From the NCBI RefSeq assembly GCF_965657105.1, contig NZ_CBFHNB010000002.1, positions 1 to 64,000 on the forward strand: DNA of 64,000 nucleotides. The letters run 5' to 3'. The notes under the pieces are model-generated. The model searched no databases. It was not told the DNA's origin and saw only the letters and a list, made by a program, of their open reading frames with translations. Made by a program: the position numbers and the translations under genes. This DNA comes from Puniceispirillum sp965657105 (GTDB taxonomy: Bacteria; Pseudomonadota; Alphaproteobacteria; Puniceispirillales; Puniceispirillaceae). Position 1 is the stretch's first letter; each line of letters opens with the position of its first letter. Of this stretch, positions 18,731-26,979 are shown one piece after another.

Positions 18731-19678
18731 TCAGCGCGAAAACTGCCCTCCCGGGCGAAACCGTGCAAGATAGCTTGGCAAAATTGCATCCATACTGGTC
18801 GGTGTGATGCCTAAAGCCGCCAAACCACGAGCATTCTTGGTAACAACATTGTCCATCTTCAACAGTTTGACCTGATCGACGGTAATGGGAGGTGATGGCA
18901 ATAATCCGGCAAAAATAGCCCCAAAAGACATCAAGCTCAGCGGCACCGGTATCAACAAACGCCGACGGCGAATTTGCAACAAGGTAATTTCCATCAACTG
19001 TCGAAATGAATAGATGTCAGGGCCACCTAGTTCAAAAATCTTACCACGCGGATTTATCTTGGTCTTGCCTATACCAATGCAGGCTTCAATGGCAGCGACA
19101 ACATCGCCGACATAAACCGGCTGCATCCGCATGTTACCACCCCCGGGCAATGGCAAGGCTGGTGCTGTCAATGCCATATTCGCAAAACGGTTAAAGAAAC
19201 CATCGCGGGGGCCAAAAACAATTGAGGGACGCAAAATAACGGCATCTGGAAATGCGGCCAGCAACCCTGCTTCGCCAGCTGCTTTGGTTCGCGCATACAG
19301 ACTAGGAGAGCCCACATCCGCACCAATGGCTGAAATATGCACAACATCTGCCACATCATTTTGACGCGCCAACATACCAATTCTGCCTGGCAAATCACCC
19401 TGCAAAGCCTCAAAGCGCTGGCCACCTGTTTCCGCAAGAATACCCACAAAATTAATAACGGCATCTGCTGGCTTTATGACCGAGGCCAGCGTTTCATCAT
19501 TTAACGCATCACCAGATACCAGAGTGATCTGACCAACATTACCCATCGGCTTAAGGTATTTGGCGCGCTCAGCATTCCGGCATAAAACGATGACACGCAT
19601 TTTGGCACGCGCCAGCATTTCAACCGTAGCGCGCCCGATAAAGCCGGAACCACCAATTACTGTTACTGTCTTTTGCAT
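18731..19678 (-). CDS. Complex I NDUFA9-like NAD(P)-binding protein
   Basis: This is an atypical short-chain dehydrogenase of 315 residues related to the NDUFA9 accessory subunit of respiratory complex I. The NAD(P)-binding loop is VIGGSGFIGRATVEML, followed by VILRPSIVFGPRDGFFNRFA and FELGGPDIYSFRQLMEI, both typical of the alphaproteobacterial NDUFA9 group. The ATG at 19678 is chosen because the Rossmann strand starts at once (MQKTVTVIGG); the 15 codons upstream do not fit. It stands apart from nuo genes here and is convergent with uppP. Confidence 0.85.
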   Translation of the reverse strand: MQKTVTVIGGSGFIGRATVEMLARAKMRVIVLCRNAERAKYLKPMGNVGQITLVSGDALNDETLASVIKPADAVINFVGILAETGGQRFEALQGDLPGRIGMLARQNDVADVVHISAIGADVGSPSLYARTKAAGEAGLLAAFPDAVILRPSIVFGPRDGFFNRFANMALTAPALPLPGGGNMRMQPVYVGDVVAAIEACIGIGKTKINPRGKIFELGGPDIYSFRQLMEITLLQIRRRRLLIPVPLSLMSFGAIFAGLLPSPPITVDQVKLLKMDNVVTKNARGLAALGITPTSMDAILPSYLARFRPGGQFSR

Positions 19679-19863
19679 ATCATCACTCTTGAACTTAATC
19701 ACTATAGCCATACTGACAGGCAATGCGCTCGGCTATATTACTAACACATGCGAGCTGAAAATGGTCTACCCCCCATATGTACAATGTCGAGAGCCAATGC
19801 AACAAGCAAAAACGAAAGCTGCCATTATACCTTCAAAATCCAACCTATCCTCGGGAAAATTGT

Positions 19864-19891
19864 TTGACAGTTAGGCTTTTAAGACTATTCT
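19864..19891 (+). promoter_or_regulatory. Promoter of tRNA-Leu
   Basis: TTGACA at 19864-19869 and TATTCT at 19886-19891 are separated by 16 bases. The tRNA-Leu begins 39 bases after the -10 box, a suitable distance for a short leader. Confidence 0.55.
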
Positions 19892-19930
19892 CTCGCTCTT
19901 ATTCATATCAGAATAATGATGTTAATAAAT

Positions 19931-20017
<87 letters not shown>

Positions 20018-20100
20018 TTTCCAGTTGGAATCTGTATCCGCATATTGATCCAGAAACATCCAGCCGGAATATTTAATGCATAATGAGGCAGGTAAAAGCG

Positions 20101-20712
20101 ATGGCCGTTAATATCTATAAAGACGATCTGCCTGCAGATATTGACCTCGGTTCGATTGTCGCCATTGACACTGAAACAATGGGGTTGAAAACCCAGCGTG
20201 ATCGCCTGTGTCTGGTGCAATTATCTAGTGGTGACGGCAACGCGCATCTGGTTCAGATTGCCCATCCAGCCAAGCCAAGCCCTGTTTTGGCAGCTTTACT
20301 TGCTGACCCTGGGGTAACTAAATTATTCCATTTTGCGCGGTTTGATCTTGCCGCTTTGAACCATTATATTGGCGCTGTCAAAGGCGATATTTACTGCACC
20401 AAAATTGCCTCAAAACTAGCCCGTACCTATACCGACCGGCATGGGCTTAAAGAATTATGCCGCGAGCTGTTGCAAATTGATATTTCCAAACAACAACAAT
20501 CATCAGATTGGGGTGCTGAAACACTGACCATTGATCAGCAGAATTATGCGGCTGGTGATGTTTTATATCTCCATGCGATCCGCGAAAAACTCTCATACAT
20601 GCTTGAGCGCGAAAATCGCATGGCACTGGCCAATGCCTGTTTTGACTTTTTGCCAGAGCGCGCGCAACTTGATCTAATCGGCTTTGGTGACGTGGATATC
20701 TTCCACCATTAA
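20101..20712 (+). CDS. Ribonuclease D-like 3'-5' exonuclease
   Basis: This protein consists of a single DEDDy exonuclease domain of 203 residues. Motif ExoI is AIDTETMGL, ExoII is FHFARFDLAAL, and ExoIII is the downstream YAAGDVLYLHAI with the conserved Tyr and Asp. It lacks the HRDC domains of full RNase D, so it belongs to the short alphaproteobacterial RNase D-like group. It probably trims structured RNA. The start at 20101 is preferred over the ATG at 20083 for its GAGG/AGG upstream. It is followed 51 bases later by lptC, a conserved neighbourhood. Confidence 0.9.
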   Translation: MAVNIYKDDLPADIDLGSIVAIDTETMGLKTQRDRLCLVQLSSGDGNAHLVQIAHPAKPSPVLAALLADPGVTKLFHFARFDLAALNHYIGAVKGDIYCTKIASKLARTYTDRHGLKELCRELLQIDISKQQQSSDWGAETLTIDQQNYAAGDVLYLHAIREKLSYMLERENRMALANACFDFLPERAQLDLIGFGDVDIFHH

Positions 20713-20763
20713 GTCATCATGCCAGATCACCTAATCGTCATTAGGGATCGAAGAGGACGTTGA

Positions 20764-21426
20764 ATGGCATCTGATAATAATGATATATCCGACAAGAAGC
20801 TTATGCGCTTTACGCCGAAAAAGCGCGCATCGTCTGCTGAAAAACCCACCCTCTTGCGCCCTAGTGTTCTTTTAACCGGCGCCGGATTAACGGTACTTGC
20901 CGCCGCTATCGGATGGTTAGGTCTTTATACCAAAACCAGCGATGTCCGCGTCAGCATTGCAAATATCGAAGTGGCCGACGATGGTGCCACAGAATTGACC
21001 GGTGCACGTTACAAAGGCACCACTAAAACTGGTAAGACCTATGAAATCAACGCTACAAACGCTATTGAGCGAAATAACGGCAGTGGCATAATCCAATTAT
21101 CTGAACCCACGGGCTTTATTACCCAGTCTGACGGCGGGCGTATTAATATTACAGCGTTAAATGGGGCGTTTTCGCAAACCGACAATCTAGTCGATCTCGC
21201 AGGCATGGTTGTTCTTGAACAAACCAAACAAAATGTGACAATGACAACCGAGGCGTTGCGCGCCAATATTGATGCTGGTGAAATGCAATCGGATGTGCCT
21301 GTCGAAGTTGTTTCGCCTGACGCGCACATAACAGGTCAGAATATTCGCGTCACCGATCATGGAAACGTTATGATGTTCGGCGGCAAAAGCAAAATGGTTT
21401 TGCATAATGTGAAGGCAATCAACTAG
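20764..21426 (+). CDS. lptC: LPS export system protein LptC
   Basis: LptC is the inner-membrane bitopic protein that passes lipopolysaccharide from LptBFG to LptA. It has 220 residues. A basic N-terminus (about residues 1-32) is followed by one membrane helix (LLTGAGLTVLAAAIGWLGLY). The periplasmic beta-jellyroll follows, with GTTKTGKTYEI and LLTGxx-like strands. It precedes lptA and lptB, so identification rests on context as well as architecture, since LptC sequences are weakly conserved. Confidence 0.88.
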   Translation: MASDNNDISDKKLMRFTPKKRASSAEKPTLLRPSVLLTGAGLTVLAAAIGWLGLYTKTSDVRVSIANIEVADDGATELTGARYKGTTKTGKTYEINATNAIERNNGSGIIQLSEPTGFITQSDGGRINITALNGAFSQTDNLVDLAGMVVLEQTKQNVTMTTEALRANIDAGEMQSDVPVEVVSPDAHITGQNIRVTDHGNVMMFGGKSKMVLHNVKAIN

Positions 21427-21465
21427 TCTGGTGAAGCCTCAGTCAGCACATTGACAGGATATGTT

Positions 21466-22272
21466 ATGAAGGTTTTAAATTTTTTATCGCGCCATTTTGC
21501 GCTATTTGCGTTGCCGCTTATTATGAGTTCCGGCCTATCATCAACAGCACAAGCACAAGACCAAAAAGCCGAGACCCAAAACGCGCCTGTCACGATTGAA
21601 GCCTCAGATTTTCTGGAATGGGATCAAAATAAAGGCCTTTATCTGGCTGAGGGCGATGCCATAGCTGTGCAACGTGATATGCGCATCTCTGCAGATCGTC
21701 TGGAAGCGCAATATGACCCAGAACAAGCTGGGCGCGAAATCAATTTAATGACCGCAACAGGCAATGTTTATTTTATCGATGGAGATAACACCGCAACCGG
21801 TGCGCGGCTTGTCTATGATCTTGTATCCAGCACTTATTCGGTGTTTGGCAAAAATGCAAAAGTTACCAGCCCACGTGGCATCATGACCGCAACGAAAAAG
21901 ATTGTCTATGACGAGTCCAACCCAGCAAAGGGAAAAATCAACGGCATTGGCAAAGCTAATTATACAGCTGATGATGGGCGTGTTATTTCTGGCGATGAAA
22001 TCATCGCCTTTACCAATGAGGCTGGCGACCTACAAACGCTTGATGCCATCGGCAATGCCTATGTTCGCACCGTCGATAATCAGACCGCTACTGGCGACAA
22101 GGTTAATTACGATTTCAACACCTCGATTGCCATAGTGACAGGCAATGTTGAACTGATCGAAGGCCAGAATGTCATGCGGGGGTCGCGGGCGGAAGTTGAT
22201 TTAGACAGCGGTGTCAGTCGGCTTCTATCTGATGGTCAGGGTGGACGCGTGACCGGCATTATGGTTCAATGA
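21466..22272 (+). CDS. lptA: LPS export system periplasmic protein LptA
   Basis: LptA forms the periplasmic bridge that carries LPS to the outer membrane. It has 268 residues from the ATG at 21466, with AGGA upstream; the TTG at 21451 is less likely. Residues 1 to about 30 form a signal peptide ending STAQAQ. The OstA-like repeats follow (ISADRLEAQYDP; NLMTATGNVYFIDGDNTATG; ATGDKVNYDFNTSIAIVTGNV). It lies between lptC and lptB on one transcript. Confidence 0.93.
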   Translation: MKVLNFLSRHFALFALPLIMSSGLSSTAQAQDQKAETQNAPVTIEASDFLEWDQNKGLYLAEGDAIAVQRDMRISADRLEAQYDPEQAGREINLMTATGNVYFIDGDNTATGARLVYDLVSSTYSVFGKNAKVTSPRGIMTATKKIVYDESNPAKGKINGIGKANYTADDGRVISGDEIIAFTNEAGDLQTLDAIGNAYVRTVDNQTATGDKVNYDFNTSIAIVTGNVELIEGQNVMRGSRAEVDLDSGVSRLLSDGQGGRVTGIMVQ

Positions 22273-22323
22273 CAATATTAAATTTTAAATGTGTAATTAA
22301 TGAATATCTGAAGGCTAAGCATA

Positions 22324-23106
22324 ATGGATAAATGGTCTAACCAAGATGGGTTTTCCCCATCCGCACCACGGCTGGTAAATCAGAATACGGGCTTGCAGGC
22401 AACTGGTATAGGCAAAAGCTTTGATCAGCGTCGCGTTGTTCGCAATGTTACTCTTAGCTTGCAGCGTGGTGAGGCTGTTGGCCTGTTAGGGCCAAATGGT
22501 GCTGGCAAAACCACAACCTTTTACATTCTGGCAGGATTGCTGGCAGCGGACGAAGGTAGCGTTCAAATTGATGGCCAGAATGTGACAAATATGCCGGTCT
22601 TTCAACGAGCCCGGCTTGGCATTGGATATCTGCCGCAAGAATCAAGCATATTTCGTGGTCTGACCGTCGAACAGAATATTCTGGCCGTGCTTGAAACACT
22701 TGATGAACCTGAAACTGATCGTGCATCAATGCTTGATGATCTGATGGCTGAATTTGGCATTACGCATCTTCGCAACACACCGTCGATCAACCTATCCGGC
22801 GGCGAGCGGCGGCGGCTTGAAATTGCCCGTGCTTTAGCGGCGCGCCCGACATTTCTGCTACTTGACGAACCACTTGCTGGCATTGACCCCATAGCCTTGG
22901 GAGAAATCCGCGGCCTTATCCGCCAGCTTCAGGACCATGGGCTTGGTGTTCTGATTACCGACCATAATGTTCGTGAGACGCTGGATGTTGTTGACCGTGC
23001 CTATATCATCCATGATGGTGCTGTCATGATGGAAGGCAGTCCTGAAGAAGTTGTTCAGCATAGCGGTGTCCGTGAAGTCTATCTTGGTGAGCGCTTTAGT
23101 CGCTAG
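22324..23106 (+). CDS. lptB: LPS export system ATP-binding protein LptB
   Basis: LptB is the cytoplasmic ATPase that powers LPS extraction with LptF and LptG. It has 260 residues. Walker A is GPNGAGKTT, the Q-loop is GYLPQESSIFRGLTVEQNI (the LptB hallmark PQE), the signature is LSGGERRRLEIARAL and Walker B is FLLLDEPLAGIDP, with the switch His in TDHNVRETL. A leader of about 25 residues precedes the ATPase fold. In many proteobacteria rpoN follows at once; here the next gene is ptsN. Confidence 0.97.
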   Translation: MDKWSNQDGFSPSAPRLVNQNTGLQATGIGKSFDQRRVVRNVTLSLQRGEAVGLLGPNGAGKTTTFYILAGLLAADEGSVQIDGQNVTNMPVFQRARLGIGYLPQESSIFRGLTVEQNILAVLETLDEPETDRASMLDDLMAEFGITHLRNTPSINLSGGERRRLEIARALAARPTFLLLDEPLAGIDPIALGEIRGLIRQLQDHGLGVLITDHNVRETLDVVDRAYIIHDGAVMMEGSPEEVVQHSGVREVYLGERFSR

Positions 23107-23153
23107 CATTATAATCAATTATCCGTCTTATGTGACGATTTCAAAACATAGTC

Positions 23154-23182
23154 TTGACAGGAAACTTTGGCGCCACTAGGTT
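23154..23182 (+). promoter_or_regulatory. Possible promoter of ptsN
   Basis: TTGACA at 23154-23159 is followed after 17 bases by TAGGTT. The -35 box is perfect and the -10 box poor. It lies about 95 bases upstream of the ptsN start in the 168-base lptB-ptsN spacer. Confidence 0.35.
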
Positions 23183-23274
23183 GCGCGACTTCTGGGATAG
23201 CTGATTATCCAGATAAAAATTTCTATGCGTTTTTGACAGGCTAATAGCCGCTTTGTAACCAGACAGGTTTTTAA

Positions 23275-23739
23275 ATGACAGACGGCAGTTTTATCGAGCA
23301 GCAACAGATACTTGTTGGCCTAAAAGTGAACAGCAAAAAACACCTAATCGAAGCGTTGTGTGCCGAGGCTGCCAAAGCGCATAAAATCGAATCGCGCGAT
23401 TTATGTGCGGCGGTGATGAAGCGTGAAAGACTTGGCAGCACAGGTGTAGGTAATGGCGTGGCTATCCCGCATGCCGCGATCAATTCTGTTGATGAGCCAA
23501 TCGCTGTGATGGCTATTCTTGATAGCCCCATCGACTTTGATTCTGCTGATGGGCGTGATGTTGATATTGCCTGTCTGGTGATTGGTCCAGAAGCTAGTGA
23601 TCAAGCTCAACTCCAGATGCTGTCATCCGTTTCACAGATCCTTCGCCAAGCGTCAAATTGTTCCAAACTGCGTCAAGCCCAGACAGCAGCTGAGGCGTTG
23701 ATGGCCATTCAAAACATAGCGCAATCCAAAGCAGCATAA
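23275..23739 (+). CDS. ptsN: Nitrogen-regulatory PTS EIIA protein
   Basis: This is EIIA-Ntr, the terminal phosphoacceptor of the nitrogen phosphotransferase chain, a cytoplasmic regulator of 154 residues. The phosphorylated His is His66 in GVGNGVAIPHAAI, and the family sequence STGVGNG precedes it. It lies where rpoN-hpf-ptsN would sit in related genomes, but rpoN and hpf are missing between it and lptB. A strong bidirectional terminator ends the unit. Confidence 0.95.
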   Translation: MTDGSFIEQQQILVGLKVNSKKHLIEALCAEAAKAHKIESRDLCAAVMKRERLGSTGVGNGVAIPHAAINSVDEPIAVMAILDSPIDFDSADGRDVDIACLVIGPEASDQAQLQMLSSVSQILRQASNCSKLRQAQTAAEALMAIQNIAQSKAA

Positions 23740-23768
23740 TCTTTATTCATTTTTAGGATATAATGTTG

Positions 23769-23822
23769 CCAAAACAAAACCCCGAACCAGCTTATAACGG
23801 CTGAGACGGGGTTTTGTTTTGG
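23769..23822. terminator. Bidirectional intrinsic terminator
   Basis: A perfect 16-bp inverted repeat (CCAAAACAAAACCCCG against CGGGGTTTTGTTTTGG) encloses a 22-base loop. The T-rich arm ends the ptsN transcript, and the mirror arm can end the tRNA-Ala transcript from the other strand. Confidence 0.88.
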
Positions 23823-23827
23823 TGATT

Positions 23828-23903
<76 letters not shown>

Positions 23904-24024
23904 TTATCCAAATCATCTGCCGCAATAGCTTACAGCCGCGCATATGTATCGCAGGCGCTGGTGTTGGCGCAAGCAAAATTTAGCAAATACACGTAAATCA
24001 TCTGATAAATCAGAAAAACAGGTG

Positions 24025-24432
24025 CTAGTTCTCATCTCCATCGTCAAGATTTGGAAGCAGCTCGTCACCTTCGGTGATTTCATCCTGAATAATGCCTGGC
24101 CCATCAGCGTCTTCGGCGGCGTTATCTTCCTCTTCATAATCAAGAGTTTCATCATCTACGCCAATAACAGCAGCTTGCCCGGTGTTGTCTTCATCACCAT
24201 CTTCATCATCATGGATGTTATCATCCTGATCTTCCACATCATCAGGCTTTGCTGTGTGCACTTTGCTAGCAGCCGACTTTACGGCGCTTCGTCCTTTGCG
24301 GCTGGTAAGCAAATTTTCAATGCTGAATTCAGTGGAACAACCAGGGCAAATGATAGGTGTTCTTTTGAAATCATAGAATTTCATACCGCATGACAAACAA
24401 GCACGTTTTATTCCAAGATCTGCTTTAGCCAT
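24025..24432 (-). CDS. FYDLN-acid family protein (TIGR02300-like)
   Basis: This 135-residue protein of unknown function is typical of alphaproteobacteria. The N-terminal 40 residues carry two CxxC pairs (CLSCGMKFYDF and CPGC) that probably bind zinc. The remaining C-terminal part is extremely acidic, as the family name implies. The ATG at 24432 is chosen, with AAGGG about 10 bases upstream. It is divergent from aroA, the usual arrangement in this class. Confidence 0.88.
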   Translation of the reverse strand: MAKADLGIKRACLSCGMKFYDFKRTPIICPGCSTEFSIENLLTSRKGRSAVKSAASKVHTAKPDDVEDQDDNIHDDEDGDEDNTGQAAVIGVDDETLDYEEEDNAAEDADGPGIIQDEITEGDELLPNLDDGDEN

Positions 24433-24762
24433 TCCTACTAACCCTTTGCATATTTTATTACAGATGGTCACACAAATTTTGATCTACGGATTTGATACAA
24501 TTTACTGAGCCTGTCAAAACAAATTTTTAATCGCCCGGCATTTTTATTCACTTCTAGGCTAAACGGCGTGAACTGAAACGTTCCATGTTTCTAAACACAA
24601 TTTTCACACTGATCAGAAATTTATATTTTTGCCGTGATCTATGCGGCCATATTTGCGTCACAGCTAAACATGATGCTATATGATGCTTAGTTTGATACTG
24701 AGATGGCAACCTGTGCCATACAAGCACATTATCAACCCCCTATTTGGTCGCAGGATAAAGAC

Positions 24763-26103
24763 ATGTCGATGCAGACAAATCTTAGCTTATTATCACAAAG
24801 AACAGACAATCTTGCTGGCATAGTTGATGTGCCTGGCGATAAATCAATGTCACATCGATCTTTGATACTTGGTAGCCTGGCCATCGGCACGACCAAGGTA
24901 ACCGGCTTGCTTGAAGGTGCTGATGTGCTGGCAACCGCCGATGCAATGCGCGCTCTTGGTGTCGATATAACCCGCCAAGATGACGGCACCTGGGTGATTG
25001 TGGGACAAGGTCTACACGGCTTTGTTGCACCGGAAACGGCGCTGGATCTTGGCAATTCTGGTACCGGCGTTCGTCTGCTAATGGGCGTCGTTGCGGGACA
25101 GGCCATCACCGCAACATTTACCGGTGACGCGTCGCTTAGCGTTCGCCCCATGGCACGCATCACCGATCCGTTGCAGCAAATGGGAACCCGTGTCGCGAGC
25201 CGTGATGGTGGCCTGCTTCCGGTGACAATTACCGGTCAAAGCGAGCCAATGGCAATCAGCTATGAAAGTCCGGTAGCATCAGCCCAGATTAAATCAGCTA
25301 TTTTGCTTGCTGGTTTGACCGCGCGCGGTGACACCGAAATCATCGAACCACATGCGTCACGCGACCATACGGAAAGTATGCTTCGTCATTTTGGCGCCAC
25401 GGTCGATCAGACAGTTCGGGATGATGGCAGACATCATGTTCGGCTTCATGGCGACGCGCAACTGATTGCAGCAGATATTGCGGTACCGCGCGATCCGTCA
25501 TCCGCTGCCTTTCCCATGGTTGCTGCATTGTTGACCACGGGTAGCGATATTACCCTGCCCTCGATTGGCATGAACCCGCTTCGCACCGGCTTGATTACAA
25601 CTTTGATCGAAATGGGTGGTGATATCAGCATACACAACCCCCGTGATGAAGGTGGCGAACCCGTGGCAGATTTGAGAGTCCGCCAGAGTGATCTGCATGG
25701 CATTAATATACCAGCTGAACGGGCTGCGTCGATGATTGATGAATTCCCGATCCTGTCGGTCGCCGCAACACAGGCACAAGGCACAACGATTATGAATGGC
25801 GTTGCCGAACTTAGGGTAAAAGAAACTGACCGGATCAAGGTTATGGCTGATGGCCTCATTGCGGCGGGCGCCATTGTCAGCTATGACGATGACACAATGA
25901 CCGTGACAGGCTGTTCAATTGCAGGCGGGATAACCGTCAACTCACAACATGATCACCGAATCGCAATGTCATTCCTGACCCTAGGTCTGATTTCAAACGC
26001 TCCAGTTAGCGTTGACGGATGCGAAACCATCAATACAAGCTTCCCTGATTTTGCCAGAATCATGCAGAATGCAGGCGCTAACATAACCGAAACTAGTTCA
26101 TGA
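24763..26103 (+). CDS. aroA: 3-phosphoshikimate 1-carboxyvinyltransferase (EPSP synthase)
   Basis: AroA joins shikimate 3-phosphate and phosphoenolpyruvate in the pathway to aromatic amino acids. It has 446 residues. The motifs PGDKSMSHRSLILGSLA, LGNSGTGVRLLMG, SLSVRPMARI and RVKETDRI-like LRVKETDRIKVM are all intact. The position after LGNSGTG carries the Ala/Gly pattern of class II-like enzymes only loosely, so no inhibitor class is claimed. The start at 24763 has AGGA 6 bases upstream. The stop overlaps the cmk start (ATGA). Confidence 0.97.
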   Translation: MSMQTNLSLLSQRTDNLAGIVDVPGDKSMSHRSLILGSLAIGTTKVTGLLEGADVLATADAMRALGVDITRQDDGTWVIVGQGLHGFVAPETALDLGNSGTGVRLLMGVVAGQAITATFTGDASLSVRPMARITDPLQQMGTRVASRDGGLLPVTITGQSEPMAISYESPVASAQIKSAILLAGLTARGDTEIIEPHASRDHTESMLRHFGATVDQTVRDDGRHHVRLHGDAQLIAADIAVPRDPSSAAFPMVAALLTTGSDITLPSIGMNPLRTGLITTLIEMGGDISIHNPRDEGGEPVADLRVRQSDLHGINIPAERAASMIDEFPILSVAATQAQGTTIMNGVAELRVKETDRIKVMADGLIAAGAIVSYDDDTMTVTGCSIAGGITVNSQHDHRIAMSFLTLGLISNAPVSVDGCETINTSFPDFARIMQNAGANITETSS

Positions 26104-26729
26104 TTATCGCTGTTGATGGATCAGCCGCTAGTGGCAAAGGCACGCTTGCCAAACGCCTTGCGGCACATTTTGACCTTGCTCATCTCGATACCGGCGCTTT
26201 GTACCGCATGGTAGGGCTTGCCGCGCTAGAACAGGGACTTGATGATAAATATATTAATGAAAATCAAGCTGTTAATATAATTAACACCCTTAATCTTTCG
26301 GTCACTCCTGACGATAGAATTCGTAATGACAAGGTTGCGAAAATGGCGTCAATTGTCGCGGCTATGCCACCAGTACGTGCCCGTTTGCTTGACCTGCAGC
26401 GCCACTTTGCCGCGCACCCCACTGCCGTGGGTGGTGCCATTCTTGATGGCCGTGATATAGGCAGTGTCGTTCTGCCAGATGCGGATTATAAATTCTTTGT
26501 TGATGCCAATATTGATATACGCGCAGAACGCCGCACCAAAGAGTTGCATGATAACGGACAATCCGTTATGTTCCGCCACGTTCTAGAGGATATGAAGGCA
26601 CGGGATCAGCGAGATCGCAACCGCGATATTGCCCCGCTGGTGGCAACATTCGACGCCATGGTCATTGATACGTCTGACAAAGACGCAGATATGGTGCTGG
26701 CATTGGCATTGGCACATATAGCTGGATAA
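26100..26729 (+). CDS. cmk: (d)CMP kinase
   Basis: Cytidylate kinase phosphorylates CMP and dCMP for nucleotide supply. It has 209 residues with the P-loop IAVDGSAASGKGTLAKRLA, followed by the substrate site HLDTGALYRMVGLAAL and DGRDIGSVVLPDA. The LID region is REERR-like (ERRTKELHDNG). The start overlaps the aroA stop by four bases, so expression is coupled. rpsA follows, which is the standard order. Confidence 0.97.
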   Translation: MIIAVDGSAASGKGTLAKRLAAHFDLAHLDTGALYRMVGLAALEQGLDDKYINENQAVNIINTLNLSVTPDDRIRNDKVAKMASIVAAMPPVRARLLDLQRHFAAHPTAVGGAILDGRDIGSVVLPDADYKFFVDANIDIRAERRTKELHDNGQSVMFRHVLEDMKARDQRDRNRDIAPLVATFDAMVIDTSDKDADMVLALALAHIAG

Positions 26730-26979
26730 TCTGGAACATCGTCAGATAGGTTGGCTTCCGAACGCCGCCTGTTTGTAAAAATGGCTTTAACTTTTGCTGG
26801 TATGGATCAACTGATCGCCACAAAAACCCGGTTAGAGTTTCATCGAATACCATGCCCTTAAAGCATGGCTAAACGATGGAATTGTTCGGCTAATTCGGCC
26901 CTCAAACCAGCTGAGGCACTATACCGGCGTAATTTGTTTCGTGTGTCGAAACACCGGTAGGCGATGGACGGAGATATTT
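26730..26979 (+). other. rpsA leader region with a small hairpin
   Basis: The 250 bases between cmk and rpsA contain no gene. CCATGC/GCATGG forms a six-bp stem at 26850-26868. The S1 gene is autoregulated through its leader in other bacteria, so a control element may lie here. No consensus family is recognised. Confidence 0.3.
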
